The position numbers were made by a program, and so were the translations under genes. From the NCBI GenBank assembly GCA_030538115.1, contig JAUNUP010000016.1:15643-79642 (forward strand): 64,000 bases of DNA, in the 5' to 3' direction. Source of the stretch: Dermatophilus congolensis (GTDB taxonomy: Bacteria; Actinomycetota; Actinomycetes; Actinomycetales; Dermatophilaceae). Numbering within the stretch: the stretch's first letter is position 1; each line of letters begins with the position of its first letter. This document shows, in pieces, positions 47,391 to 56,122 of the stretch. The notes under the pieces were generated by a model, which saw only the letters and a program-made list of their open reading frames with translations, was not told where the DNA came from and made no database searches.

Positions 47391-48160
47391 GACCTCGTCC
47401 TCTCGTGCTCTGCGCCGCCTGTTTCTCCGAGCTCTCCCAGCTCTGTCAGCTCTCTCGGCTCTCCGCGCGCGGCGACAGAAGCCTGCGCGTTCTCCTCACG
47501 CGACGCCTTCCACCACACGAAGAACCCGGCGACGACGAACGCGCCGTAAACGAGGTAGAGCACCGCGGAGGGGTAGTACTGGCTGTGCCACAACAGCGGC
47601 ACGCCGACGATGTCCACGGCGATCCAGGCGAGCCAGAAGTCGACCCAGCCGCGCGCCATCGCGTAGGTCGCGACGATCGAGCCGACGAAGATCCACGCGT
47701 CGGTCCAGTAGTACCAACGCGGAGCGGGCCAGCCTGCACCGATCTGGGCGAACACGTACTGGGTCACGACCACGGCGGCCAGGGAGCCGACGATGAGGGC
47801 CGTGCGCTCCTTCGCCGTCGCCCAGCGCGGGGTGATGGCCGGGGCCGAGGCAGCCTTGCCCGCCGACCGCTGCTTCCACGCCCACCAGCCGTACACGCTG
47901 GTCGCGATGAAGAAGATCTGCCTGAACGCCTGGCCGAACATCGGCTGGCGGCCGTCCTCCAGCCCGAAGGCGGTGCCGAAGAACACGGTGAACAGGATGA
48001 CGTTGCCGATGATGCCGATCGGCCATGCCCACACGCGCCGCTTCAGCCCGCCGATGGCGGAGGCCAGGCCGAACCCGTTGCCGATGATCTCGCGCCAGTA
48101 CAGCGGGTAGCCGCCCACGTCGATCCGGGCCTCGTAGATGGCATTGAGCCAGTCGTTCAT
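47387..48160 (-). CDS. ribM: RibM (PnuC-like) riboflavin transporter
   Basis: 257 residues with several membrane spans from about residue 25 to 215: W-P-I-G-I-I-G-N-V-I-L-F, V-Y-G-W-W-A-W, W-I-F-V-G-S-I and Y-L-V-Y-G-A-F. The fold is PnuC-like. In Streptomyces davawensis and Corynebacterium, RibM/PnuX at this exact operon position imports riboflavin, so I prefer that to nicotinamide riboside. The Glu/Ala-rich C-terminus is cytoplasmic. It overlaps ribE and ribBA by four bases each. Confidence 0.88.
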   Translation of the reverse strand: MNDWLNAIYEARIDVGGYPLYWREIIGNGFGLASAIGGLKRRVWAWPIGIIGNVILFTVFFGTAFGLEDGRQPMFGQAFRQIFFIATSVYGWWAWKQRSAGKAASAPAITPRWATAKERTALIVGSLAAVVVTQYVFAQIGAGWPAPRWYYWTDAWIFVGSIVATYAMARGWVDFWLAWIAVDIVGVPLLWHSQYYPSAVLYLVYGAFVVAGFFVWWKASREENAQASVAARGEPRELTELGELGETGGAEHERTRS

Positions 48161-48780
48161 CGGCCCGTCTCCTGCGCCTCGGACGACGTGGAGCCGTGGC
48201 CGAGGAGCCCCTCGACGTACTTGGCGAGCACGTCGACCTCGATGTTCACCGTGGCGCCTACGCCCGCTTCGCCGAGAGTCGTCTCCGACAGGGTGGTGGG
48301 GATGAGGCTGACCTGAAGCCCGGTGGGAGTCACCGCGCTCACGGTGAGAGAGACCCCGTCGAGGGCGATCGAGCCCTTCTCCACCACATAGCGCCGCAGG
48401 TTCTCGGGTAGGTCGATGCTCACGACCTCCCAGCGGTCACCGGGCTCGCGCGCCGAGATCGTGCCGGTGCCGTCGCCGTGGCCCTGCACGATGTGCCCTC
48501 CGAAGCGACCGTCGGCGGCCATCGCGCGCTCGAGGTTCACCTTCGTACCGGCGCGGATGCCGGAGAGGCTGCTGCGGGCGAGGGTCTCGGCCATGACGTC
48601 GACGGAGAAGCTCTCCGCGTCGGCCTCGACCACCGTGAGGCAGACGCCCGATACGGCGATCGAGTCACCCGGCGACGCGTCGGAGACGACCTTCGGTCCG
48701 CGGATCCGCACGACGGCCGAGCTGAGCCCGGCCTCCACGTCGGTGATCTCGCCGACCTCCTCGACGATTCCGGTGAACAT
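48157..48780 (-). CDS. ribE: Riboflavin synthase alpha chain
   Basis: 207 residues starting M-F-T-G-I-V-E-E-V-G. Two lumazine-binding repeats (about 1-97 and 98-195) with S-G-V-C-L-T-V and L-D-G-V-S-L-T-V cores. The enzyme dismutates two ribityllumazines to riboflavin. Its ATG shares one base with the ribD stop (TGATG). Confidence 0.96.
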   Translation of the reverse strand: MFTGIVEEVGEITDVEAGLSSAVVRIRGPKVVSDASPGDSIAVSGVCLTVVEADAESFSVDVMAETLARSSLSGIRAGTKVNLERAMAADGRFGGHIVQGHGDGTGTISAREPGDRWEVVSIDLPENLRRYVVEKGSIALDGVSLTVSAVTPTGLQVSLIPTTLSETTLGEAGVGATVNIEVDVLAKYVEGLLGHGSTSSEAQETGR

Positions 48781-50009
48781 CAGGGTTCCTGCCTTTCGGG
48801 GTGGTTCTCGCGGTTGCTGTGATCGCCGTTGCCCGGCGGGCTCTGCGTGTCAGGGGTGGCTGCGCGGGCCGGCCGCAACACGAGCCGCACGTCGCCGCCG
48901 ACGCGGTCGACGCTGCGCAGATCGAAGCGGGCGATGCCGTCGATGGAGTCGATGCCGAGGTCACCGATCGCGGTCGGGCCTGCACCGAGAAGGGCTGGCG
49001 CGACGTAACCGACGATCTCGTCGACGAGGCCGGCCGCGAGAAACGCGGCTGCGAGGGACGGTCCTCCCTCGAGCCAGACGTGCCGGATGCGTCGGTCGTG
49101 CAGGGCAGCCAGCACCTCGTGCACGTCGCGGGTGCGCAGGTGCAGCGCGGGGTCTGCAGCCCCGGTCGCTCCGGACGAGGCGAAGACCTGGGCGGTGGCG
49201 GGCAGGTCGCGCTCCCCCACCACGACGCGCAGCGGCTGCACAGCGACCGGCGCATCGGTGGCGTCGCGGACGGTGAGGGCGGGGTCGTCGGCGAGCACGG
49301 TTCCGGTGCCGACGACCACGGCGCCCGCGGTGGCGCGTCGGGCATGCACGTCGGCGCGGGCAGCTTCGCCGGTGATCCAGCGGCTCGACCCGTCACGGGC
49401 TGCCGAGCGTCCGTCGAGGGTGGCCGCGTACTTCCACGTGACGAAAGGGCGCCCGTGTCGTGTCGCGCACTCCCACGGTTCCACGATCTCGGCGGCCCGC
49501 TCGGCGATCGCGCTCAGAACAGGAAGGTCGGTGGCGTCGATCGCGGCGGCGCGGGCCGAGTCGCGAGCCGGGCCGATCACGGTGCCTGTCGCCCGCGCGG
49601 CTGCCGCGGCGAGGAGGTCGGGCAGCACGTCGACCGCGGCCCCCGCCTCGGTCAGGCGCGCGGCACCGCCTCCGGACTGGTCACCGGGGTCACGCCGAAG
49701 CACGACGACCCGCGTGACGCCGGCTGCGACAAGGGCGTCGGCGCACGGGCCGGTGCGGCCCGTGTGGGCGCAGGGTTCGAGGCTGACGTAGGCGGTGCCA
49801 CCACGCACGTCGCTGCCGTTGGCTGCGGCATCGGAGAGGGCCGCGACCTCTGCGTGTGCCGTGCCGGAGCCGCGGTGATAACCGCCGCCCGCGATCGCGC
49901 CGTCGGCCGACGTCACGACACACCCCACGCGGGGGTTGGGGTCGGCTGCGGGTCCGAGGGTCGCCAGGTCGAGGCACGCCCGCATGGCGGCGATGTCAAA
50001 GGCGTCCAT
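48780..50009 (-). CDS. ribD: Bifunctional riboflavin deaminase-reductase
   Basis: 409 residues from ATG 50009 (M-D-A-F-D-I-A-A-M-R), with CGGGAG upstream; a reading to 50105 is not conserved. The deaminase zinc site is H-A-E-V-A (His52, Glu54) with P-C-A-H-T-G-R-T-G-P-C (Cys80, Cys89). The C-terminal reductase begins near F-V-T-W-K-Y-A-A-T-L-D-G-R. It converts the GTP cyclohydrolase II product to the ribitylaminouracil. The FMN riboswitch lies about 190 bases upstream. Confidence 0.95.
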   Translation of the reverse strand: MDAFDIAAMRACLDLATLGPAADPNPRVGCVVTSADGAIAGGGYHRGSGTAHAEVAALSDAAANGSDVRGGTAYVSLEPCAHTGRTGPCADALVAAGVTRVVVLRRDPGDQSGGGAARLTEAGAAVDVLPDLLAAAAARATGTVIGPARDSARAAAIDATDLPVLSAIAERAAEIVEPWECATRHGRPFVTWKYAATLDGRSAARDGSSRWITGEAARADVHARRATAGAVVVGTGTVLADDPALTVRDATDAPVAVQPLRVVVGERDLPATAQVFASSGATGAADPALHLRTRDVHEVLAALHDRRIRHVWLEGGPSLAAAFLAAGLVDEIVGYVAPALLGAGPTAIGDLGIDSIDGIARFDLRSVDRVGGDVRLVLRPARAATPDTQSPPGNGDHSNRENHPERQEP

Positions 50010-50199
50010 CCGCGTCTCCCGGCTGCTCGTCGGCAGCTCCGGGGCGGATCGAATGGGTCGGCGATGTCGCCTGCCCCTCGCGAACGAGGGCGCGGCCACA
50101 TGCACGCCACATCCTCGACTCCGAACAGCCCTGCGGTCGGTATCGGCCCCCGGCGCGCGCCGAAGTCGATCAACCCACCGCCGGTCGCCCGGCGTCGAA

Positions 50200-50338
50200 C
50201 GCGCTGCCTCCCATCCGGACTTTCACCGTCGGTCCTGGAATTTCACCAGGTCAACCGAGCGCCCACGCGGCCCGAAGGCCCCGCGCGCACCCGGGTCGCG
50301 GACTATCACCGCCGGCTCGGAATTACACCGACCCCGGA
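50200..50338 (-). promoter_or_regulatory. FMN riboswitch (RFN element)
   Basis: On the minus strand the order is a CCGGGGTCGGTGTAATTCCG opening, GGCGGTGATAGTCCGCGA, a variable GC stem, GGTGAAATTCCAGGACC, GACGGTGAAAGTCC, then the closing GGATGGGAGGCAG. These are the signature blocks of the RFN aptamer, which senses FMN and shuts down riboflavin genes. It ends about 190 bases before ribD. A small stem (CCCTCG-CGAA-CGAGGG on the plus strand, 50075-50090) is in that leader. Confidence 0.93.
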
Positions 50339-50405
50339 GCACGTACGCGGCCAGTATGCCATCGTCGGCGCACCGATGGCGCCGAGTGTTCCGCCCGGTG
50401 AGGGT

Positions 50406-51344
50406 TCAGAGGCTCGGTCGTGACAGAGGCGGCATGTGCCCCAGCCACGTGCGAGCCCCTTCGTGAGCCACTCGTGTCGAGGCCGCGTTGCAGGCGTAGG
50501 CGATCGCCTGAGGCAGGGAAAGGTCGTGGGCCAGGGCCGCCGCGAACGCGCCGTGCCAGGCGTCCCCCGCGCCGAGGGTGTCGACGGCGCGCACCTGCGT
50601 CGGTGTGTGCGAAGCCCGCTCGCCCTCCCGCGTCGCCCAGTGCACGGGCGCGGCACCGTCGGTCATCACGACCGCCCCGGCGCCCGCCGCGAGCACATGA
50701 TCGAGAGCGCGTTGCAGCAAGCGTGCGGTGTCGTGGCCGGTGGCATCCTCGCCTTCGGAGGCGTGCGCGCCGGGCAGACGCGCGAGCCCGGCCGCGTAGT
50801 CGGCCGATCCCGCTACCACGTCGAGCCATGGCAGCCACTCCTCGGCGTGGGGTTTGGCGCTGCCGGCGTCGAGCACGGCGAGGCAGGAAGCGGGCCGCAC
50901 CGCCACGGCCTTCGCTGCGGCTCGGGGGTGGTGGCCGTCGAGCAGCAACACCCGGGCCGCAGCCAGCGCGGCCTCGGCCTCCACGGTTAGAGCCAGGGTA
51001 GTCGCGAGCGCCCCGGTCGACACGACGGTGCGCTCCCCCTCGGCATCGACGATGCACGACGCCACCGGCAACTCCCAGGCGTCACCTCGGCCGGCGAGGT
51101 CGATGACGCGAACCCCGTGGCGGTCGCACTCGGCCCGCACCAGGGACGCCTGCGGTGACCGGCCGAGGGCCGTGACGAGGGTCGTCTCCACTCCGGTCGC
51201 CGCGCACGCGATGGCCGCATTCGTGGCCGGCCCGCCCGCAGTGATCTCGACGGAGTCGGCGACGCCCTTGGTGCCCCACGCGGGAGGCGTCTGCACCCGC
51301 TGGACCACGTCGAGCACCGCCAGCCCCAGAGCGACGACGCCCAT
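50406..51344 (-). CDS. PfkB-family carbohydrate/nucleoside kinase
   Basis: 312 residues from ATG 51344 (M-G-V-V-A-L-G-L-A-V-L-D), with GGAGGG upstream; the frame to 51404 is less likely. The ribokinase-fold signature A-G-G-P-A-T-N-A-A-I is near 35 and the catalytic loop D-T-L-G-A-G-D-A-W-H-G near 250. It phosphorylates a sugar or a nucleoside. The upstream P-loop kinase suggests a shared sugar pathway; the substrate cannot be fixed. Confidence 0.85.
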   Translation of the reverse strand: MGVVALGLAVLDVVQRVQTPPAWGTKGVADSVEITAGGPATNAAIACAATGVETTLVTALGRSPQASLVRAECDRHGVRVIDLAGRGDAWELPVASCIVDAEGERTVVSTGALATTLALTVEAEAALAAARVLLLDGHHPRAAAKAVAVRPASCLAVLDAGSAKPHAEEWLPWLDVVAGSADYAAGLARLPGAHASEGEDATGHDTARLLQRALDHVLAAGAGAVVMTDGAAPVHWATREGERASHTPTQVRAVDTLGAGDAWHGAFAAALAHDLSLPQAIAYACNAASTRVAHEGARTWLGHMPPLSRPSL

Positions 51345-51415
51345 CACGCCCTCCGATCGAAACGGACTGTTGGCCCCGGCCACGCCGGGCAGGCCGCCGG
51401 TCACGATCTAGGCTG

Positions 51416-52078
51416 TCACGACTCCCAGCCGGACACGTCGACAACGACATCAGCCCGGTCGCGGGTGGCTTTGACGAGGGCGGCGTTCTCGGCGTCGACG
51501 CCGGTCAGGGCGCGGTCGAGCGCGGCCTCGGGGGTGCGGCCGTGACGCACGTGGCGTTCTGCGAGCCGCTGCACCCGCAGGTCTTCGTCGCCCTCGACGT
51601 ACCAGACCTCGTCGAGCAGCCCGCGCACACCGGCCCAAGCACCGTCGCCGAGCAGCAGGTAGTTGCCCTCGGTGACGAGAAAGGGGAGCGACCGGGGCAC
51701 AGACACTGCGGCGGCGACGGCATTGTGCAGGTCACGCTGGTAGTCCGGGGCCCACACCATCGCCTCGTCGCGTGCGCGCAGGCGTCGCAGCAGGGCGACG
51801 AACCCGGCGGAGTCGAACGTCTCGGGTGCCCCCTTGCGCGCGACGTCTCCGCGAAGCGAGAGCACCTGGTGCGCGAGGTGGAACCCGTCCATGGTGAACA
51901 GCCCGGTGGCCGCCTCCTCGGCTGCCTGGGCCACGAGGTGCTCGGCGAGAGTCGACTTGCCGATGCCAGGCGCCCCGACGAGACCGAGGATGAAACGTGT
52001 ATCGCTGGCCGCCGCCGCGCGCGCAAGCTCGCGCACCCGAGCGGCGGCTTCTTCCACTCGGAGAACGGGCGGGGTCAT
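51416..52078 (-). CDS. P-loop nucleoside/nucleotide kinase-like protein
   Basis: 220 residues. Walker [11 protein letters not shown] near 36, then M-D-G-F-H-L-A and Y-L-L-L-G-D-G-A-W near 135, as in uridine kinase/pantothenate kinase/fructose-type PRK family members. The true acceptor is unknown. Its ATG overlaps the rpe stop by four bases (ATGA). With rpe and the PfkB kinase this suggests a small sugar-phosphate cluster. Confidence 0.85.
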   Translation of the reverse strand: MTPPVLRVEEAAARVRELARAAAASDTRFILGLVGAPGIGKSTLAEHLVAQAAEEAATGLFTMDGFHLAHQVLSLRGDVARKGAPETFDSAGFVALLRRLRARDEAMVWAPDYQRDLHNAVAAAVSVPRSLPFLVTEGNYLLLGDGAWAGVRGLLDEVWYVEGDEDLRVQRLAERHVRHGRTPEAALDRALTGVDAENAALVKATRDRADVVVDVSGWES

Positions 52079-52734
52079 GCGTGCGTGTGCCGCTTCGCGA
52101 GGGCGCGCAGCTCGTCGACGCGCTCAGCCGCCACCTCGGCCCCGTAAACCGCCGACCCGGCAACGAATACGTCGGCACCGGCCTCGGCGCACTGCTCGAT
52201 CGTGGAGGCGGAGACACCGCCGTCGACCTGGATCCAGATGTCTCCGCCGTGCTTCGTCACGGCCTCACGCACTGCGGCGACCTTCGGCATCATGTCGGCC
52301 ATGAATGCCTGGCCACCGAAGCCGGGCTCGACCGTCATGACCAGCACCATGTCGAGTTCGGGCAGCAGATCGGCGTAGGGCTCGAACGGCGTGCCGGGCT
52401 TGAGCGCCATCGCGGCCCGTGCCCCCTCGGCGCGGATGGCCCGCGCGAGCTGCACTGGGTTCTCCGCCGCTTCGATGTGGAACGTAACGCTCTTCGCGCC
52501 CGCCTCCGCGTACGGCGGCGCCCACTTGTCGGGGTTCTCGATCATCAGGTGGCAGTCGATCGGGATGGGACTCACCTTCAGCAGCGCCTCGACGATCGGT
52601 TGCCCGAGAGTCAGGTTGGGGACGAAATGGTTGTCCATCACGTCGACATGGGCCCAATCGGCGTTACGCACCGCTTCGAGTTCGCTCTGCAAGTTCGCGA
52701 AATCGGCGGAGAGGATGCTGGGAGAGATCTGCAC
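52075..52734 (-). CDS. rpe: Ribulose-phosphate 3-epimerase
   Basis: 219 residues: [16 protein letters not shown] at the start, [12 protein letters not shown] near 32, [11 protein letters not shown] near 138 and V-D-G-G-V near 174. It interconverts ribulose-5-phosphate and xylulose-5-phosphate in the pentose phosphate pathway. 79 bases separate it from rsmB. Confidence 0.97.
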   Translation of the reverse strand: MQISPSILSADFANLQSELEAVRNADWAHVDVMDNHFVPNLTLGQPIVEALLKVSPIPIDCHLMIENPDKWAPPYAEAGAKSVTFHIEAAENPVQLARAIRAEGARAAMALKPGTPFEPYADLLPELDMVLVMTVEPGFGGQAFMADMMPKVAAVREAVTKHGGDIWIQVDGGVSASTIEQCAEAGADVFVAGSAVYGAEVAAERVDELRALAKRHTHA

Positions 52735-52813
52735 GAAACCCAGGGTAGGTCGACTGGCAACAGGACCCGCCCCCGCGACGCCCCATCGCGCAAGGCTGCC
52801 ACCAGGGTGTTGC

Positions 52814-54469
52814 TCAAAGACTCTCGGTCGGCGCCTCCCCCGCCCGCAGCAGCGCCAGAAACATCGCGTCGGTTCCGTGCACGTGCGGCCACAGTTGCAC
52901 GTACGGTCCGTCGCCGGTCTTCTGCACCGGCTGCCCGGCCGCGTCCCGCACGTACTCGCGGGCGTCGAGCACGTCGATGCCCGGATGCCGCGTCAACGCC
53001 TGCTCGACCACCTGGCGGGTCTCGGCAAGGTGAGGACTGCACGTCGCGTACGCCACGACCCCGCCGGGGCGTGTGGCGGTGATGGCCGAGTCGAGTAGCT
53101 CGCCCTGCAGTTTCGTCAGGGCCGCCACGTCGGAGGGCGACCGCCGCCACCGAGCTTCGGGTCGCCTGCGCAGCGCGCCGAGCCCGGTGCAGGGGGCGTC
53201 GACCAGCACGCGGTCGAACCCGCCCGGCTCCTCGGCGCCGATCGTGCGGCCGTCGCCGGTTCCGACGTACACCTCGGCTCCGGCCTCGATCGCCGCGTCC
53301 ACGGCCTGCTCGACAAGCCGCGTGCGGTGCTCGCTCACCTCGTTGGCGAAGACCGCGGCATTCCGGTCGAGCGACAGAGCCGCGAGCAGTCCCGCCTTGC
53401 CGCCAGGACCTGCACAGAGGTCGAGCCATCGTTCGCGCCGGTCGCGCACACCGGTCGAGTCGGCCGCGTCGTGGCCGTCGCCCTGCTTGCCCTCGCTGGC
53501 GACCGGCGACACGGGCACCTGCACCAGGGCGATGGGGAGCAGTTGAGAGCCCTCGTCCTGCACCGCTGCCCGTCCCTCGCGGATCGCTCGGATGCGGCCA
53601 GGGTCGCCCCCGGAGGTGAGCACGGCCCCGTAGGGCGACAACCCCGACGGCTCGGCTCCTGCCTCCGCCAGTTCGTCGAGGTCGCTGAGGCCCGGCCGGG
53701 CCACGAGCGACACGATCGGAGTGTCGTTGTCGGAGGCGAGCAGCGCGACGAGCGCCTCCCCAACCGACTCGGGGGTCGCGGCGCCGTGCCCGACGAGCGC
53801 CGACCGCAACGCGCGCACGACCCACTCCGGGTGGCTGTATTCGATGGCGAGACGGGCGATCTCGTCATCCGTCGTCCCGGCGGAGGTCTCCCCTCCCCCG
53901 GAGCCTGCCGCGCGCTGCGGAGCGACCGCCTCGCGCCATTCGTCGACGCTGCGCTCGCTCACCCGGCGCAGTACGGCGTTGACGAATCCCGCCGCGCCCG
54001 TACCGACCGCCTCGCGGGTCAGGGCGACGGTCTCACCGACGGCGGCGTGCGAGGGCACGCGCATGCCCAGCACCTGGTGAGCGCCGAGTCGCAGCGCCGC
54101 GAGCGGTCCCGCGTCGATGCCGTCGACGTCACGCTTGGCCGCGACCGCGATGACCGCGTCGTAGAACCCCCGCATACGCGTGGCTCCGTACACAAGCTCG
54201 GTCGCGAATGCGGCGTCCTGCCTGTCGAGCCGTGCGCGCCGGAGTCGCACGGGCAGGTCGATGTTGGCGTACGCGCCGTCTTCGATGGCCAACAGGGCCT
54301 CGTACGCCAGCCGGCGCGCCGGGTCGCCGCGCCGTGACCGCTCCGAAGGTCGTTGCGCCGAGCGGCGCCTCGGATCGGACGAGCGGGCAGACCCGCCGTA
54401 GCGGATGCGCCCACGTCCGTCCCGAGCATCCCGGCCTTCGCGGCTGTCGCGACCGTCTTCGCGGCTCAT
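52814..54469 (-). CDS. rsmB: 16S rRNA (cytosine-967-C5) methyltransferase RsmB family
   Basis: 551 residues. A basic Arg/Asp-rich N-tail (1-45) precedes a NusB-like RNA-binding domain (about 50-190). The SAM methyltransferase domain (about 330-551) has D-L-C-A-G-P-G-G-K motif [11 protein letters not shown] motif IV and A-T-C-S-P-H-L motif VI with the catalytic cysteine. The fmt-rsmB overlap is ATGA, the usual actinobacterial arrangement. Confidence 0.94.
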   Translation of the reverse strand: MSREDGRDSREGRDARDGRGRIRYGGSARSSDPRRRSAQRPSERSRRGDPARRLAYEALLAIEDGAYANIDLPVRLRRARLDRQDAAFATELVYGATRMRGFYDAVIAVAAKRDVDGIDAGPLAALRLGAHQVLGMRVPSHAAVGETVALTREAVGTGAAGFVNAVLRRVSERSVDEWREAVAPQRAAGSGGGETSAGTTDDEIARLAIEYSHPEWVVRALRSALVGHGAATPESVGEALVALLASDNDTPIVSLVARPGLSDLDELAEAGAEPSGLSPYGAVLTSGGDPGRIRAIREGRAAVQDEGSQLLPIALVQVPVSPVASEGKQGDGHDAADSTGVRDRRERWLDLCAGPGGKAGLLAALSLDRNAAVFANEVSEHRTRLVEQAVDAAIEAGAEVYVGTGDGRTIGAEEPGGFDRVLVDAPCTGLGALRRRPEARWRRSPSDVAALTKLQGELLDSAITATRPGGVVAYATCSPHLAETRQVVEQALTRHPGIDVLDAREYVRDAAGQPVQKTGDGPYVQLWPHVHGTDAMFLALLRAGEAPTESL

Positions 54470-55470
54470 GCGCGCGCCTCGCCGGGGTCCCTAGAGTCGC
54501 CCGAGTCGCTTGCGTCGCCGACCCGCTCGCCCTCGGCGATGCGCACGCCACGTGCCCAGTCGCTCGCGGCCATCGCCTTCTTGCCGTGCGGCTGAACCGT
54601 GACCAGCTCGATCAGTCCGTCACCGGTGACCACGTGTACCTCGCGCTTGCTCGGGAGCAGAGTGCCGGGGGCGTCCAGGGCGGCATCGCCGATTCCGGGA
54701 CTCGCCGAGTCGGCGGGGCTGCCATGCCTCGCGGAGACGATCTTGAGCCGCTGCTCCCTGAACGTGGTCCAGGCACCCGGAGCAGGCGTACATCCCCGAA
54801 TCTGCCGATCGAGGGCCGCTGCACTGTCGACCCAGGCCACGCGGGCGTCGTCGATAGTGAGCTTCGGTGCGAGCGTCACGCCCGACTCCGGCTGTGGAGT
54901 GAGAACCGCCGTGCCGTCTTCGAGAGCATCGAGAGATTCCACCAGCAGTGACGCACCGCTGACGGCCAGTCGCGCGAGCAGGTCTCCGGAAGTCTCGTGC
55001 TCGCCGATCGGCGTCTCTTCGACCCCGATGACAGGCCCCGTGTCGAGCCCCGCTTCGAGCACGAACGTGCAGGCCCCTGTGGTCGCGTCGCCGGCCATCA
55101 CCGCGCGCTGCACGGGAGCTGCGCCGCGCCAGCGCGGTAGGAGCGAGAAGTGCAGGTTGATCCACCCGTGCCGCGGTATGTCGAGTGCCGCCTGCGGCAC
55201 GAGCGCGCCGTATGCGACCACCGGGCACGCGTCGGGCGCGAGTTCACGCAGCCTGTCGATAAATTCGGGTTCTGAGGGTCGTGCGGGGGTAAGCACCTCT
55301 ACCCCCGCTCGCTCGGCGACCTCGCGCACTGGGCTCGGCCGCAGCGTGCGACCGCGCCCGGCGGGAGCATCGGGCCTCGTCACCACGGCGACGACCTCGT
55401 GCCGGGAGGCGAGCAGCGCCTCCAACGACGGCACCGCCACCTCGGGGGTGCCGGCGAAGACGACGCGCAT
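54466..55470 (-). CDS. fmt: Methionyl-tRNA formyltransferase
   Basis: 334 residues from ATG 55470 ([14 protein letters not shown]); an ATG one codon earlier is equally possible. The formyl-folate site [12 protein letters not shown] is near 104, and the C-terminal OB-like domain ends in a charged tail. It makes fMet-tRNA for translation initiation. The ATG overlaps the def stop (TGATG). Confidence 0.97.
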   Translation of the reverse strand: MRVVFAGTPEVAVPSLEALLASRHEVVAVVTRPDAPAGRGRTLRPSPVREVAERAGVEVLTPARPSEPEFIDRLRELAPDACPVVAYGALVPQAALDIPRHGWINLHFSLLPRWRGAAPVQRAVMAGDATTGACTFVLEAGLDTGPVIGVEETPIGEHETSGDLLARLAVSGASLLVESLDALEDGTAVLTPQPESGVTLAPKLTIDDARVAWVDSAAALDRQIRGCTPAPGAWTTFREQRLKIVSARHGSPADSASPGIGDAALDAPGTLLPSKREVHVVTGDGLIELVTVQPHGKKAMAASDWARGVRIAEGERVGDASDSGDSRDPGEARA

Positions 55471-56015
55471 CATCGCCCCCGGCCGAACGTCGCGTGGGGG
55501 CTCAGCCGCACGGTGGGCGGAGGTTCGCCGGCCCATTCGGCCTCGCGGATGATCCGCATCGCCGCGCGCTTGCTCTCGGGGTCGAGGTGGTCGACGAACA
55601 GCACCCCGTCGAGGTGGTCGGTCTCGTGCTGAAAGGCCCGGGCGAGATACCCGTCGCCAGAGATCTCCACGGGGTCGCCGTGCATGTTCGACCCGGTCAC
55701 CTTCACCTGCAGGGCCCGCCGCCGCGTGGCGCGCACGTCGGGGATCGACAGGCACCCCTCTTCGCTGTCTTCCATCTCGTCGGAGAGTTCGAGCACGGGA
55801 TTGACGATGTGCCCGTGCAGGTCGTCGACCCAATACGTGAACACGCGAAGTCCGACCCCGATCTGCGGCGCGGCCAGCCCGGCACCGGGCGCGTCGTACA
55901 TGGTGTCGAACAGGTCGGTCACCAGACGGCGCAGATCAGTACCGAAATCGGTGACCTCCTCCGCGCGCGTACGCAGCACCGGATCACCGAACAACCGGAT
56001 CGGCTTCACGGACAA
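55470..56015 (-). CDS. def: Peptide deformylase
   Basis: 181 residues. I start at TTG 56015, which has GAGGTGAG eight bases upstream; GTG 56009 is the alternative. All three family motifs are there: [10 protein letters not shown] (44-53), E-E-G-C-L-S (Cys88) and Q-H-E-T-D-H (His130, Glu131, His134), which bind the catalytic metal. It removes formyl groups from new proteins, the partner step to fmt next door. Confidence 0.96.
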   Translation of the reverse strand: MSVKPIRLFGDPVLRTRAEEVTDFGTDLRRLVTDLFDTMYDAPGAGLAAPQIGVGLRVFTYWVDDLHGHIVNPVLELSDEMEDSEEGCLSIPDVRATRRRALQVKVTGSNMHGDPVEISGDGYLARAFQHETDHLDGVLFVDHLDPESKRAAMRIIREAEWAGEPPPTVRLSPHATFGRGR

Positions 56016-56122
56016 GCAGACTCACCTCACGAGAGACCAAAGCTGGGGGATGGAGGCCGAACGTACCGACAGGTCGTCGCGGCAGCGAAGGCCAAGTTTA
56101 CCGACGTGTGCGGGGGCATGGC

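Noticed and set aside
46032..47549. 505-codon plus-strand frame opposite ribBA (and 48801-50423 opposite ribD)
   Set aside because: Shadows of the riboflavin genes; no independent start signals.
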